Below are positions 1 to 6,688 of a DNA stretch of 14,608 bases, piece after piece (positions within the stretch are counted from its first letter, which is position 1; each line of letters starts with the position of its first letter). The notes beneath the pieces are model-generated. The model ran no database searches, was not told the origin of the DNA, and was given only the letters and a program-made list of their open reading frames with translations. This DNA comes from a bacterium (GTDB taxonomy: Bacteria > Pseudomonadota > Alphaproteobacteria > Rhizobiales > Xanthobacteraceae): the NCBI GenBank assembly GCA_029946075.1, contig JAQSDT010000724.1:1-14608 (forward strand), given 5' to 3'. The position numbers and the translations under genes were made by a program.

Positions 1-290
1 GCGCGACGAAATCGGCAACGACGGCAGCGGTTTCGGGCGAGCCGAGATATCCGGATACGATCATTTGCGCGGTGTCGACCGCGCCGCGCTCCTCGATCCC
101 GAGCAGGAGATCGGCCACCAGCTGCGCCTCGAGCATGCGGCCACGGATGGTCGGATAGCCCGGCCGGTTGCTGAGCAGCGTGGTCGGTACCGCCGTGACG
201 TCGATACCGTGCATCTGCATCGGAAAAACCGCGGCGCTGTTGCCGACATGGCCGAAAGCGACCTGCGACTGAATCGAAATGACGTTCATA
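1..290 (-). CDS. pdxY: Pyridoxal kinase PdxY, N-terminal part (runs off the left edge)
   Basis: This is the first 96 codons of a PfkB/ribokinase-fold pyridoxal kinase, which phosphorylates pyridoxal to pyridoxal 5'-phosphate in the vitamin B6 salvage pathway in the cytoplasm. The start (ATG, complement of 288-290) opens with MNVISIQSQVAFGHVGNSAA, which is the characteristic PdxY/PdxK N-terminus: the SIQS substrate-binding strand and the GHVGNSAA motif. Further on come the SNRPGYPT segment, which binds the pyridoxal side, and IVSGYLGS, matching the (V/L)SGYLGS strand of E. coli PdxY. The C-terminal ATP-binding GTGD part lies outside the window. The gene is divergent from gapR across a 111-base gap that must hold both promoters. 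The PdxY assignment is firm at family level; PdxK is less likely because of the SGYLGS form. Confidence 0.9.
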
Positions 291-401
291 CGGATTGTGT
301 TCTTGAGATGACAAGTTCCCGGAGCGGGCACCTGCGCAAGCTTAACACATTGGTCATTTGTTTGCGGTCATTTTCACGACCTCAATCAACAGGGAGTCAC
401 C
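291..401. promoter_or_regulatory. Divergent pdxY/gapR intergenic region with a direct repeat
   Basis: This 111-base gap separates two outward-facing starts, so it must carry both promoters. The octamer GGTCATTT occurs twice, at 352-359 and 366-373, with a 14-base period, just before the gapR ribosome-binding site (AGGGAG at 391-396). A TTAA at 342-345 resembles one half of a CtrA box, but the second half is absent. No convincing -35/-10 pair was found by eye. Confidence 0.35.
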
Positions 402-671
402 ATGTCTGACGTCACCATTCCCGGCGGCCGTATCCGTTCCTTCGTCGAGCGGATCGAGAACATCGAAGGCGAATTGCTGGAGCTGAACGAGCAGAAGAAG
501 GAAGTGTTTTCGGAAGCCAAGGGCGAAGGGTTCGACGTCAAGATTCTCAAGGAGATCATCAAGCTGCGCAAGCAGGACCAGGACGAGCGCGACGAGCGTG
601 AAAGCCTGCTCGATCTCTACATGCGCGCGATGGAAACCGCGCCGCCGGAGAAGACCGCGAAGGCGGCCTGA
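402..671 (+). CDS. gapR: GapR, nucleoid-associated DNA-binding protein (DUF2312 family)
   Basis: This 89-residue protein has the DUF2312 pattern and the same length as Caulobacter GapR. Family knowledge: GapR dimers or tetramers encircle overtwisted, AT-rich DNA ahead of replication and transcription complexes and stimulate gyrase and topoisomerase IV. In the sequence, residues about 10-45 form a charged, heptad-like helix (RIENIEGELLELNEQKKEV). It is followed by the signature EAKGEGFDVKILKEIIKLRKQ at about 46-66 and a second helix ending in LLDLYMRAM. The C-terminal tail (APPEKTAKAA) is short and probably disordered. The start is supported by AGGGAG five bases upstream of the ATG. The gene is monocistronic here: a hairpin repeat follows the stop and the next gene is on the other strand. 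Confidence 0.94.
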   Translation: MSDVTIPGGRIRSFVERIENIEGELLELNEQKKEVFSEAKGEGFDVKILKEIIKLRKQDQDERDERESLLDLYMRAMETAPPEKTAKAA

Positions 672-686
672 GCGGAACTTCCTTGC

Positions 687-768
687 TCGTCATGCCCGGC
701 CTTGTGCCGGGCATCCACGTCTTTGCTTCGATGGAGCAGGAAAGGCGTGGATGGCCGGGACAAGCAGA
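687..768. repeat. Palindromic intergenic repeat, Bradyrhizobium type
   Basis: Directly after gapR the sequence holds nested inverted repeats. ATGCCCGG (692-699) pairs with CCGGGCAT (707-714) around a 7-base loop, and CATCCACG (712-719) is complementary to CGTGGATG (746-753). The text (GTCATGCCCGG..., CATCCACGTCTT, CGTGGATGGCCGGGACAAG) resembles a short palindromic repeat common between genes of Bradyrhizobium and Rhodopseudomonas; that recognition is from memory. It lies between the convergent gapR and the small membrane protein gene, so the hairpin could also end transcription or stabilise mRNA 3' ends. The outer arms have diverged, which suggests an old copy. Confidence 0.7.
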
Positions 769-791
769 TGTCCATTCGGATTTCAATTGGA

Positions 792-965
792 TTACTTGAA
801 CAGCGCGAAATAGATCACATACAGCCAGCCCAGAATGCCGTGGATGATCGCCCACAGGATCGAGTGGTTGTTGGCATAGGAGATCGCAATGGCGAGCGCC
901 GAGCCGAAGCCCACGCCGTATTTCGCGCCTTCGCTCCGAACGGTGTAATATCGCGTTTCGCTCAT
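792..965 (-). CDS. Small predicted inner-membrane protein, 57 residues, function unknown
   Basis: I do not recognise a named family. The 57-residue product starts MSETRYYTVRSEGAKYG, a polar N-terminus of about 16 residues. Two hydrophobic stretches follow, at about 17-31 (VGFGSALAIAISYA) and about 35-56 (ILWAIIHGILGWLYVIYFALF), joined by a short NNHS turn; this predicts a two-helix hairpin in the inner membrane. The start at 965 was chosen because GGAGAA lies just upstream on the minus strand, whereas a longer reading from 1043 adds an arginine-rich stretch with no membrane or family character. It lies 56 bases downstream of tenA on the same strand and could be co-transcribed with it. The regular hydrophobic pattern and good ribosome-binding site argue that it is real. 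Confidence 0.65.
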   Translation of the reverse strand: MSETRYYTVRSEGAKYGVGFGSALAIAISYANNHSILWAIIHGILGWLYVIYFALFK

Positions 966-1021
966 GATGATTTTCTCCGTGAGTGCGAATGACGTAACCG
1001 GGCGAGCCGCTCGGTGATGGT

Positions 1022-1690
1022 TCAGCGCCTGCCGACGCGCCATCCCATTTCCCAGAAATCGGCTTCGAGCCGGGTGGCTTCCCCAAAGATTGCGATCAGT
1101 TCTGCCTCGCGGGCCGGCGTGGCGTAGCGATCGGCGAGGCCTTCGAGATGCGTTCGCGTTTTTTCCGCGACGTCCTGATAGGGCGCGCCGGCGTATTCGG
1201 CGATCCAGACGCTGTAGGGGTTCGTTACAGCTGATGCGTTAGGCCGCGTGGCCAATCGCGCCGCGATCTCGGCGTAACCGATCACGCAAGGCGCCAGCGC
1301 CACCTTGAGCGCCAGCAGGTCGCCGCGCATTCCCGCATCGAGCACGTAGCGCGTATAAGCCAGCATCTCGACCGCCGGGGGCGCGTGTTCGAGATCGGCT
1401 GCCGACAGCCCCCAGCCGGCGCAGAGCTTGATGTGCAGGTTCATCTCGACGTCGAGAATAGCGGAGACGCCGGACGCCGCTTCGCGCATGTCGGCGAGAT
1501 TGGGCGACTTGTAGACGGCGAGCGCGTAGGCGCGGGCAAACTCGATCAGGAACAGATAGTCCTGCACGAGGTAGTGACGAAATGCGGCCTCAGGGAGAGA
1601 GCCGTCGGCCATCGCTTCCGTGAAGGGGTGCTCGCTATAGGCCCGCCACTCGGCGGATGCTGCGCTCTTTAATCGCTCGAAGAAACCCAT
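1022..1690 (-). CDS. tenA: TenA family aminopyrimidine aminohydrolase (thiaminase II)
   Basis: This 222-residue protein is of usual TenA length. TenA enzymes hydrolyse degraded thiamine pyrimidines (aminopyrimidine to HMP) and cleave thiamine, feeding thiamine salvage in the cytoplasm. Key residues fall at positions matching the B. subtilis numbering as I recall it: Asp44 in YLVQDY, Tyr112, the nucleophile Cys135 in LAPCVIGYAEIA, and Tyr139. A late glutamate (Glu209, in LEADFWEMGW) corresponds to the catalytic glutamate near the C-terminus. Position 47 is Phe rather than the Tyr I recall in B. subtilis. The start has no alternative upstream that extends the family match. No other thiamine gene is adjacent, but two thiamine-diphosphate-dependent enzymes are encoded in this window. 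Confidence 0.9.
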   Translation of the reverse strand: MGFFERLKSAASAEWRAYSEHPFTEAMADGSLPEAAFRHYLVQDYLFLIEFARAYALAVYKSPNLADMREAASGVSAILDVEMNLHIKLCAGWGLSAADLEHAPPAVEMLAYTRYVLDAGMRGDLLALKVALAPCVIGYAEIAARLATRPNASAVTNPYSVWIAEYAGAPYQDVAEKTRTHLEGLADRYATPAREAELIAIFGEATRLEADFWEMGWRVGRR

Positions 1691-2017
1691 CGTCTTTCGC
1701 CGGCCTTTCGAATCCAGGGAATGCTTCCCGAACTATAGAGCCAATTCGGTCCGTCATTGTCTGCAACAAACGCAAAGCGTTTGTGCATGCGAGCGGAGCG
1801 AAGCAATCCATGCCTCCGCCGGCGGCACTATGGATTGCTTCGCTGCGCTCGCAATGACGCTTCTCGCTTTCCATCGTACGATAGAAACAAGCATTTGATT
1901 TTGCGTGCTTTTTATCGCTCCCTTCCACTCCGCGGGAAATAAACTCACCCGCGTTGAGATCGCCCCCCGACGCCCTGATGATCGCTGCCAGAGCCAACCA
2001 GCGAGCGAGGGCACGAC
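1691..2017. other. Gene-free region between divergent tenA and gcl
   Basis: This 327-base gap carries no credible gene. It contains the long hairpin repeat listed separately. Other symmetric elements towards gcl are the 10-bp palindrome ATCGTACGAT at 1873-1882 and an inverted pair CGCGGG (1931-1936) / CCCGCG (1948-1953) separated by 11 bases. Either could be an operator for the glyoxylate operon, whose regulator is not encoded here. The promoters of tenA and gcl must both lie here, but no clear sigma-70 pair stands out. Confidence 0.5.
1766..1858. repeat. Long-hairpin intergenic repeat element
   Basis: Two 23-base arms, 1789-1811 (GCGAGCGGAGCGAAGCAATC...) and 1830-1852, are inverted copies with a single mismatch, separated by an 18-base loop rich in CCGCCGGCGG. 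A smaller hairpin, ACAAACGC (1766-1773) / GCGTTTGT (1777-1784), sits immediately to the left. The wording (GCGAGCGAAGCGAAGCAATCCAT and its complement) looks like a dispersed repeat seen many times in Bradyrhizobium genomes; that is recall, not a search. It carries no ORF of its own. Near-perfect arm pairing indicates recent spread or selection on the folded RNA or DNA. Confidence 0.8.
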
Positions 2018-3817
2018 ATGGCGAAGATGCGAGCGATCGATGCGGCGGTGCGGATCCTGGAAAAGGAAGGGGTGACGGTCGCTTTCGGCGTGCCGGGGGC
2101 TGCGATCAATCCGCTGTATTCCGCGCTGAAGAAGCGCGGCTCGATCGGGCACATCCTGGCCCGGCACGTCGAGGGCGCCTCGCACATGGCCGAGGGGTAC
2201 ACCCGCGCCAGGGCCGGCAATATCGGTGTCTGCATCGGCACCTCGGGCCCGGCCGGCACCGACATGATCACGGGGCTTTATTCGGCGATCGCGGATTCGA
2301 TCCCGATCCTCTGCATCACCGGGCAGGCGCCGCGCGCGCGGCTCTACAAGGAAGACTTTCAGGCGGTCGACATCGAATCGATCGCAAAGCCCGTGACCAA
2401 ATGGGCCGTGACGGTGCGCGAGCCGGCGCTGGTGCCGCGCGTGTTCAGCCAGGCGTTCCACATCATGCGTTCGGGCCGTCCCGGACCGGTCCTGATCGAC
2501 TTGCCGCTCGACGTGCAACTCGCCGAGATCGAATTCGACGACGAGACCTATGAGCCGCTGCCGGTTTACAAGCCCGCGGCGACGCGCAAGCAGGTCGAGA
2601 AGGCGCTGGAGATGCTCAATGCGGCTGAGCGGCCTTTGATCGTGGCCGGCGGCGGCGTCATCAACGCCGATGCGTCCGAATTGCTGGTCGCCTTCGCCGA
2701 AGCCGTCAACGTGCCTGTGGTGCCGACGCTGATGGGGTGGGGCGCGATCCCCGACGACCACGTGCTGATGGCCGGAATGGTCGGCCTGCAGACCAGCCAC
2801 CGCTACGGCAACGCCACGATGCTGGAGTCCGACTTCGTGCTCGGGATCGGCAACCGCTGGGCCAACCGGCACACCGGTTCGATCGAGACCTACACCAGGG
2901 GGCGGACCTTCGTGCATGTCGACATCGAGCCGACGCAAATCGGCCGCGTCTTCAATCCCGATCTCGGCATCGCGTCGGACGCGAAGGCGGCACTGGAACT
3001 GTTCGTCACGGTTGCCAGAGAGTGGCGCAAGGCTGGCAAACTCCGGGAGAGGCAGGCGTGGCCGGCGGCGTGCCAGGACCGCAAGCGCACGATGCTGCGC
3101 AAGAGTCATTTCGACAATGTGCCGATCAAGCCGCAGCGCGTCTATGAAGAGATGACAAAGGCGTTCGGGCGCGACACCTGTTATGTCAGCGTCATCGGGC
3201 TGTCGCAGATTGCCGGCGCCCAGTTCCTCGGCGTCTATCGTCCGCGCAACTGGATCAATGCCGGACAGGCCGGTCCGCTCGGCTGGACGCTGCCGGCGGC
3301 GCTCGGCGTGCGCGCCGCCGATCCGTCCCGCGAGATCGTGGCGCTGTCGGGCGATTACGATTTCCAGTTCCTGATCGAGGAACTCGCCGTCGGCGCGCAG
3401 TTCAAGCTGCCTTACATCCACGTCGTCGTGAACAACGCCTATCTCGGGCTGATCCGCCAGGCCCAGCGCGGCTTCGACATGGACTATCACGTCCAGCTTT
3501 CGTTCGAGAACATCAACGCGCCCGAGATCGGCGGCTATGGCGTCGATCACGTTGCCGTCGCCGAAGGGCTCGGCTGCAAGGCGATCCGCGTCACCGATCC
3601 GGAGCAGGCGCAATCGGCCTTCGCTACCGCGCGCGAGTGGATGGCGGAATACCAGGTGCCGGTGGTGGTCGAATTCATTCTCGAACGCGTCACCAACATC
3701 GCGATGGGGACCGAGATCGACAACATCATCGAGTTCGAGGCGGTGCTCGACCTTCCCCTGGACGATGCGCCCGCGGTCGCGGACGCGCATCGGTCCGGCA
3801 TGCTGCAGCCGGCTTGA
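2018..3817 (+). CDS. gcl: Glyoxylate carboligase (tartronate-semialdehyde synthase)
   Basis: Gcl joins two glyoxylates into tartronate semialdehyde plus CO2, using thiamine diphosphate, Mg2+ and a structural FAD; it is cytoplasmic. The 599-residue product follows E. coli Gcl nearly word for word at the N-terminus (MAKM then AAFGVPGAAINP-like text, RHVEGASHMAEGYTRA, GTSGPAGTDMITGLYS, ITGQAPRARL). Val51 stands where other ThDP enzymes have the catalytic Glu, the diagnostic Gcl substitution. The cofactor-binding PP domain shows GD at 445-446 (ALSGDYDFQF) and NN at 472-473 (VVVNNAYLGLIRQ). The three domains (Pyr, central FAD, PP) are complete. It heads the operon: hyi begins 11 bases after its stop and glxR follows. 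The start matches the family and is preceded by a GAGGG stretch. Confidence 0.97.
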   Translation: MAKMRAIDAAVRILEKEGVTVAFGVPGAAINPLYSALKKRGSIGHILARHVEGASHMAEGYTRARAGNIGVCIGTSGPAGTDMITGLYSAIADSIPILCITGQAPRARLYKEDFQAVDIESIAKPVTKWAVTVREPALVPRVFSQAFHIMRSGRPGPVLIDLPLDVQLAEIEFDDETYEPLPVYKPAATRKQVEKALEMLNAAERPLIVAGGGVINADASELLVAFAEAVNVPVVPTLMGWGAIPDDHVLMAGMVGLQTSHRYGNATMLESDFVLGIGNRWANRHTGSIETYTRGRTFVHVDIEPTQIGRVFNPDLGIASDAKAALELFVTVAREWRKAGKLRERQAWPAACQDRKRTMLRKSHFDNVPIKPQRVYEEMTKAFGRDTCYVSVIGLSQIAGAQFLGVYRPRNWINAGQAGPLGWTLPAALGVRAADPSREIVALSGDYDFQFLIEELAVGAQFKLPYIHVVVNNAYLGLIRQAQRGFDMDYHVQLSFENINAPEIGGYGVDHVAVAEGLGCKAIRVTDPEQAQSAFATAREWMAEYQVPVVVEFILERVTNIAMGTEIDNIIEFEAVLDLPLDDAPAVADAHRSGMLQPA

Positions 3818-3828
3818 GGAGATCGATC

Positions 3829-4614
3829 ATGCCCAGATTTGCCGCCAACCTCACCATGCTGTTCGGCGAGCAGCCGTTTATGAATCGCTTCGCCGCCGCC
3901 AAAGCCGCTGGCTTTACCGGTGTGGAGTATCTGTTCCCTTACGAGTTCGACAAGGCCGAGTTGCGCGAGCAATTGCACCGGCACGGGCTGACCCAGGTGC
4001 TGCACAACCTGCCCGCCGGCAACTGGGCGGCGGGCGAACGCGGCATCGCGATTCTGCCCGACCGGGTCGACGAATTTCGCGATGGCGTCCGGCGGGCGGT
4101 GGACTACGCCAAGGCGCTGGATTGCAAACAATTGAACTGCTTGGTCGGCATCGCGCCCGACGGCGCGGATATGGCCCGGCTCAACGACGTTCTGATCGGC
4201 AATCTGCGCTTCGCAGCGGACGAACTGGCGCGGGAGCGGATCAAGCTGCTGATCGAGCCGATCAACACCATCGACATCCCCGGCTTCTTCCTGAACCGGA
4301 CGGAGCAGGCGCTTCAGCTGATCGCCGACGTGGGTTCGAGCAATCTGTTTGTGCAGTACGATATCTATCACATGCAGGTGATGGAGGGAGACATCGCGCG
4401 CAGCCTGCAGAAGCATCTGCCGCGCATCGCGCATGTCCAGCTTGCGGATAACCCCGGCCGTAACGAGCCCGGTACGGGCGAGATCAACTATCCCTTCCTG
4501 TTCAGGCATCTCGACGCTATTGGTTATCGCGGCTGGATCGGGTGCGAATACAAACCGCGGACCACGACGGTCGACGGCCTCGGATGGCACGCGGCGCTGA
4601 CGCTCGATACCTGA
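3829..4614 (+). CDS. hyi: Hydroxypyruvate isomerase
   Basis: Hyi interconverts hydroxypyruvate and tartronate semialdehyde, the product of Gcl. The 261-residue protein is an AP endonuclease-2-like TIM barrel of standard length. It opens MPRFAANLTMLFGEQPFMNR and contains FTGVEYLFPYEF, HNLPAGNWAAGERGIA and the metal/catalytic strand LLIEPINTIDIPGFF. Glu143 and Glu240 (GCEYKP) fall at the two positions of the catalytic glutamates of this family, and the QYDIYHMQ segment supplies further metal ligands. The ATG at 3829 is chosen because GAGGA overlaps the gcl stop just upstream; an earlier in-frame ATG inside gcl would add unrelated residues. The short gap to gcl indicates translational coupling. 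Confidence 0.93.
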   Translation: MPRFAANLTMLFGEQPFMNRFAAAKAAGFTGVEYLFPYEFDKAELREQLHRHGLTQVLHNLPAGNWAAGERGIAILPDRVDEFRDGVRRAVDYAKALDCKQLNCLVGIAPDGADMARLNDVLIGNLRFAADELARERIKLLIEPINTIDIPGFFLNRTEQALQLIADVGSSNLFVQYDIYHMQVMEGDIARSLQKHLPRIAHVQLADNPGRNEPGTGEINYPFLFRHLDAIGYRGWIGCEYKPRTTTVDGLGWHAALTLDT

Positions 4615-4647
4615 CCAAAACAAAAGAAACGAAAAGGGGAGTGTGAC

Positions 4648-5541
4648 ATGATCGATATCGGTTTCATCGGCCTCGGCACCATGGGACGCCCCATGGCCGC
4701 GCATCTTCAGGCCGCCGGCCACAAATTGTTCCTGCACGATGTCGTGCCCGTGGCGAAGGAACTCGTCGATGCCGGCGGCGTGCTGTGCAAGTCGGGCAAG
4801 GAAGTTGCCGAGAAGTCCGATGTCGTCATCATCATGGTGCCGGATACGCCGCATGTCGAAGCGGTGCTGTTCGCGCAGGACGGCGTCGCGGCCGGTCTGT
4901 CGAAAGGACAAATCGTCGTCGACATGAGCTCGATCTCGCCGCTCGCCACCAAGGAGTTCGCGAAGAAAGTCGAGGCGCTCGGCGCCGATTATCTCGATGC
5001 CCCGGTCTCCGGCGGCGAGGTCGGCGCCAAAGCCGCAAGCCTGACCATCATGGTAGGCGGGCCGGAGCGTGCCTTCAACACCATGAAGCCGGTGTTCGAC
5101 AAGATGGGCAAGAACGTCACGCTGGTCGGCGCCAACGGCGACGGGCAGACCACCAAGGTCGCCAACCAGATCATCGTCGCCTTGACGATCGAGGCCGTCA
5201 GCGAGGCGTTGCTGTTCGCATCGAAGGCGGGCGCCGATCCGGCGCTGGTGCGGCAGGCGCTGATGGGCGGCTTCGCCTCATCGCGAATTCTCGAAGTCCA
5301 TGGCGAGCGCATGGTGAAGCGGAATTTCGAACCGGGTTTCCGGATAGAGCTGCACCAGAAGGATCTCAATCTGGCGCTGGAGGGCGCGCGGGCACTCGGC
5401 ATTTCGCTGCCGAGCACGGCGCTTGCGCAGCAATTGTTCAACTCCTGCACCGCGCATGGCGGCAAGGCATGGGATCATTCGGCGATGGTGCGCGCGCTCG
5501 AGATGATGGCGAACCATCAGGTGGCGCAGGGCAGGCAATAG
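4648..5541 (+). CDS. glxR: Tartronate semialdehyde reductase (2-hydroxy-3-oxopropionate reductase)
   Basis: GlxR/GarR reduces tartronate semialdehyde to D-glycerate with NAD(P)H, completing the D-glycerate branch of glyoxylate assimilation. The 297-residue protein belongs to the 6-phosphogluconate/3-hydroxyisobutyrate dehydrogenase family. It has the N-terminal Rossmann motif GLGTMG (8-13), the substrate loop DAPVSGGEVGA, and the catalytic Lys170 in GQTTKVANQII. The C-terminal all-helical domain is complete. A strong AGGGGAG ribosome-binding site precedes the ATG, 33 bases after hyi. It is the last gene of the operon, as glycerate kinase does not follow. Placement after gcl-hyi makes GlxR far more likely than a 3-hydroxyisobutyrate dehydrogenase. 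Confidence 0.93.
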   Translation: MIDIGFIGLGTMGRPMAAHLQAAGHKLFLHDVVPVAKELVDAGGVLCKSGKEVAEKSDVVIIMVPDTPHVEAVLFAQDGVAAGLSKGQIVVDMSSISPLATKEFAKKVEALGADYLDAPVSGGEVGAKAASLTIMVGGPERAFNTMKPVFDKMGKNVTLVGANGDGQTTKVANQIIVALTIEAVSEALLFASKAGADPALVRQALMGGFASSRILEVHGERMVKRNFEPGFRIELHQKDLNLALEGARALGISLPSTALAQQLFNSCTAHGGKAWDHSAMVRALEMMANHQVAQGRQ

Positions 5542-5579
5542 GAACCGTGATCGACTGAGCGAACCGGCATCGCAAAACT

Positions 5580-5618
5580 GCAATCCTCGTGGGTTTGCAC
5601 CCCTGCGGGGATTGTTGC
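5580..5618. terminator. Possible bidirectional hairpin between glxR and the convergent VanZ-like gene
   Basis: GCAATCCTCGTGGG and CCCCTGCGGGGATTGTTGC form an imperfect hairpin around a short TTTGCA loop. It sits between two converging genes, 39 bases after the glxR stop. There is no clear T-run, so an intrinsic terminator role is only a suggestion. Confidence 0.35.
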
Positions 5619-5619
5619 G

Positions 5620-5982
5620 TCAGGAGGTGCCGACGTTGGGCCGGCGAACCCGCTTGATGGCCCAATCGAGTCCGGCGGCGAGTGCGAGACCGACGCAGGC
5701 CGCGAGCGCATCGACGACAAAATCCTCAAGCCGCGCATGCCGGCCGGGCATCCAGAGCTGCAGAAGTTCAAGCACACCGATAAAAACGACGGCAGTGGCT
5801 GATGTGATCCACCGGTTGCGGCCATAGGCGAGGCCGAATGCCAGTCCGACCAGGACGAACGCGAGCGCGTGTTCGCCGTTCTGGCCCAGCTCAGAGTGAG
5901 GCCGGTATGTCGGCGGCCCCAGCGTGGCGAATGCGACGGCGGCGGCGAGGATCCAGGCAATGATTCTGAGAGCAATGTACAT
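5620..5982 (-). CDS. VanZ-like small integral membrane protein
   Basis: A 120-residue membrane protein with the VanZ-like pattern: an N-terminal helix (MYIALRIIAWILAAAVAFAT), the polar motif GQNGEHALAFVLVGLAFG, a third helix with VVFIGVLELLQLWMPGRHARLEDFVVDALA, and a last helix ACVGLALAAGLDW. The E-H...AF and ELLQ...PGR...D residues are the conserved features of the family. VanZ itself gives low-level teicoplanin resistance; most relatives have no known role, so no function is claimed. The start at 5982 begins directly at the first helix. A longer start at 6009 adds nine residues without a better ribosome-binding site and cannot be excluded. The gene is convergent to glxR and follows the decarboxylase genes on the same strand by 83 bases. 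Confidence 0.75.
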   Translation of the reverse strand: MYIALRIIAWILAAAVAFATLGPPTYRPHSELGQNGEHALAFVLVGLAFGLAYGRNRWITSATAVVFIGVLELLQLWMPGRHARLEDFVVDALAACVGLALAAGLDWAIKRVRRPNVGTS

Positions 5983-6065
5983 GGCGCCCGGATAGCACGT
6001 TCGTCCCATGCATGCCGATCACGGCGGCTTGAGATTCCTGTGTGGTTAACGGCACAAAACTTTGG

Positions 6066-6680
6066 CTATAGCGGCTCGCGAACGCCCAATCCGTGCATAA
6101 AATGCTCCCGGATCTGCACAGGATCGCGCCGCGTGGCTCCCACGCCTGGTTTGTCGTCGATCCGTACGCCGATCAGCGTCGGTCCGGATGCCGTCAACGA
6201 CTGTTCGATCAGCCGCTCGAAATCCTCCTCATCCGCCGCCCACGAGCTGTTGGTGAGCCCGCTGGCGATGGCGACGGCAACGATGTCGGCGACGGCGGCG
6301 GCCGGCGTCGGCTGCGCGCCGGTGATCTGGTAGACGCCGTTGTCCATGACCACCATGGTGAGATTTTTCGGCGCCAGCGTCGCGATCGTCGTGAGCGAAC
6401 CCAGCTGCATCAGCAACGAGCCGTCGCCTTCGAGCGCGAATACGCGCCGTTCGGGCTGCGCCAGCGCCACGCCAAGCGCGATCGGGAAGGCGAGGCCCAT
6501 GCTGCCGAGCATGTAGAAATTCTGCGGCCGGTGGCCGGCGGCCCACAGGTCGAAATTGGTGTTGCCGATGCCGCCGATCACGGCTTCCTGGTGGTTCAGT
6601 CTGGCGACCAGGCGCGAGGTCAGGTCGAAGCGGTTCATGATCTTGGTGTTGCGGGCGGGATTGCTGGCGGCGGTGTTCAT
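6066..6680 (-). CDS. Thiamine-diphosphate-dependent 2-oxoacid decarboxylase, beta (PP-domain) subunit
   Basis: This 204-residue protein is the cofactor-binding half of a two-subunit decarboxylase of the sulfopyruvate/phosphonopyruvate decarboxylase type (ComE-like). It has the entry motif GSMGLAFPIALGVAL (about 59-73), the thiamine-diphosphate/Mg motif EGDGS at 84-88, and the partner Asn114 in VVMDNGVYQITGAQ, giving the usual GDG...N spacing. The C-terminus (about 150-200) is a short helical tail. The start at 6680 lies 8 bases after the alpha subunit stop, implying translational coupling; an internal Met at 6638 is an alternative. Family members release CO2 from a 2-oxo acid to give an aldehyde. 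The actual substrate is not determined: sulfopyruvate, phosphonopyruvate or another 2-oxo acid is possible. Confidence 0.8.
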   Translation of the reverse strand: MNTAASNPARNTKIMNRFDLTSRLVARLNHQEAVIGGIGNTNFDLWAAGHRPQNFYMLGSMGLAFPIALGVALAQPERRVFALEGDGSLLMQLGSLTTIATLAPKNLTMVVMDNGVYQITGAQPTPAAAVADIVAVAIASGLTNSSWAADEEDFERLIEQSLTASGPTLIGVRIDDKPGVGATRRDPVQIREHFMHGLGVREPL

Positions 6681-6688
6681 GGGATCGC

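Noticed and set aside
342..356. CtrA-like site upstream of gapR
   Set aside because: Only one TTAA half is present; the second half at the required spacing reads GTCA.
65..409. 114-codon plus-strand frame opposite pdxY
   Set aside because: Antisense to the clear PdxY N-terminus and running into gapR in another frame.
1754..3790. 678-codon open frame on the minus strand opposite gcl
   Set aside because: It is rich in Arg, Asp and His with no family motifs, and it lies antisense to a certain gene. Such long antisense frames are a by-product of GC-rich codon bias.
3547..4911. 454-codon minus-strand frame spanning gcl, hyi and glxR
   Set aside because: It crosses three real genes antisense, and its product has no recognisable domain.
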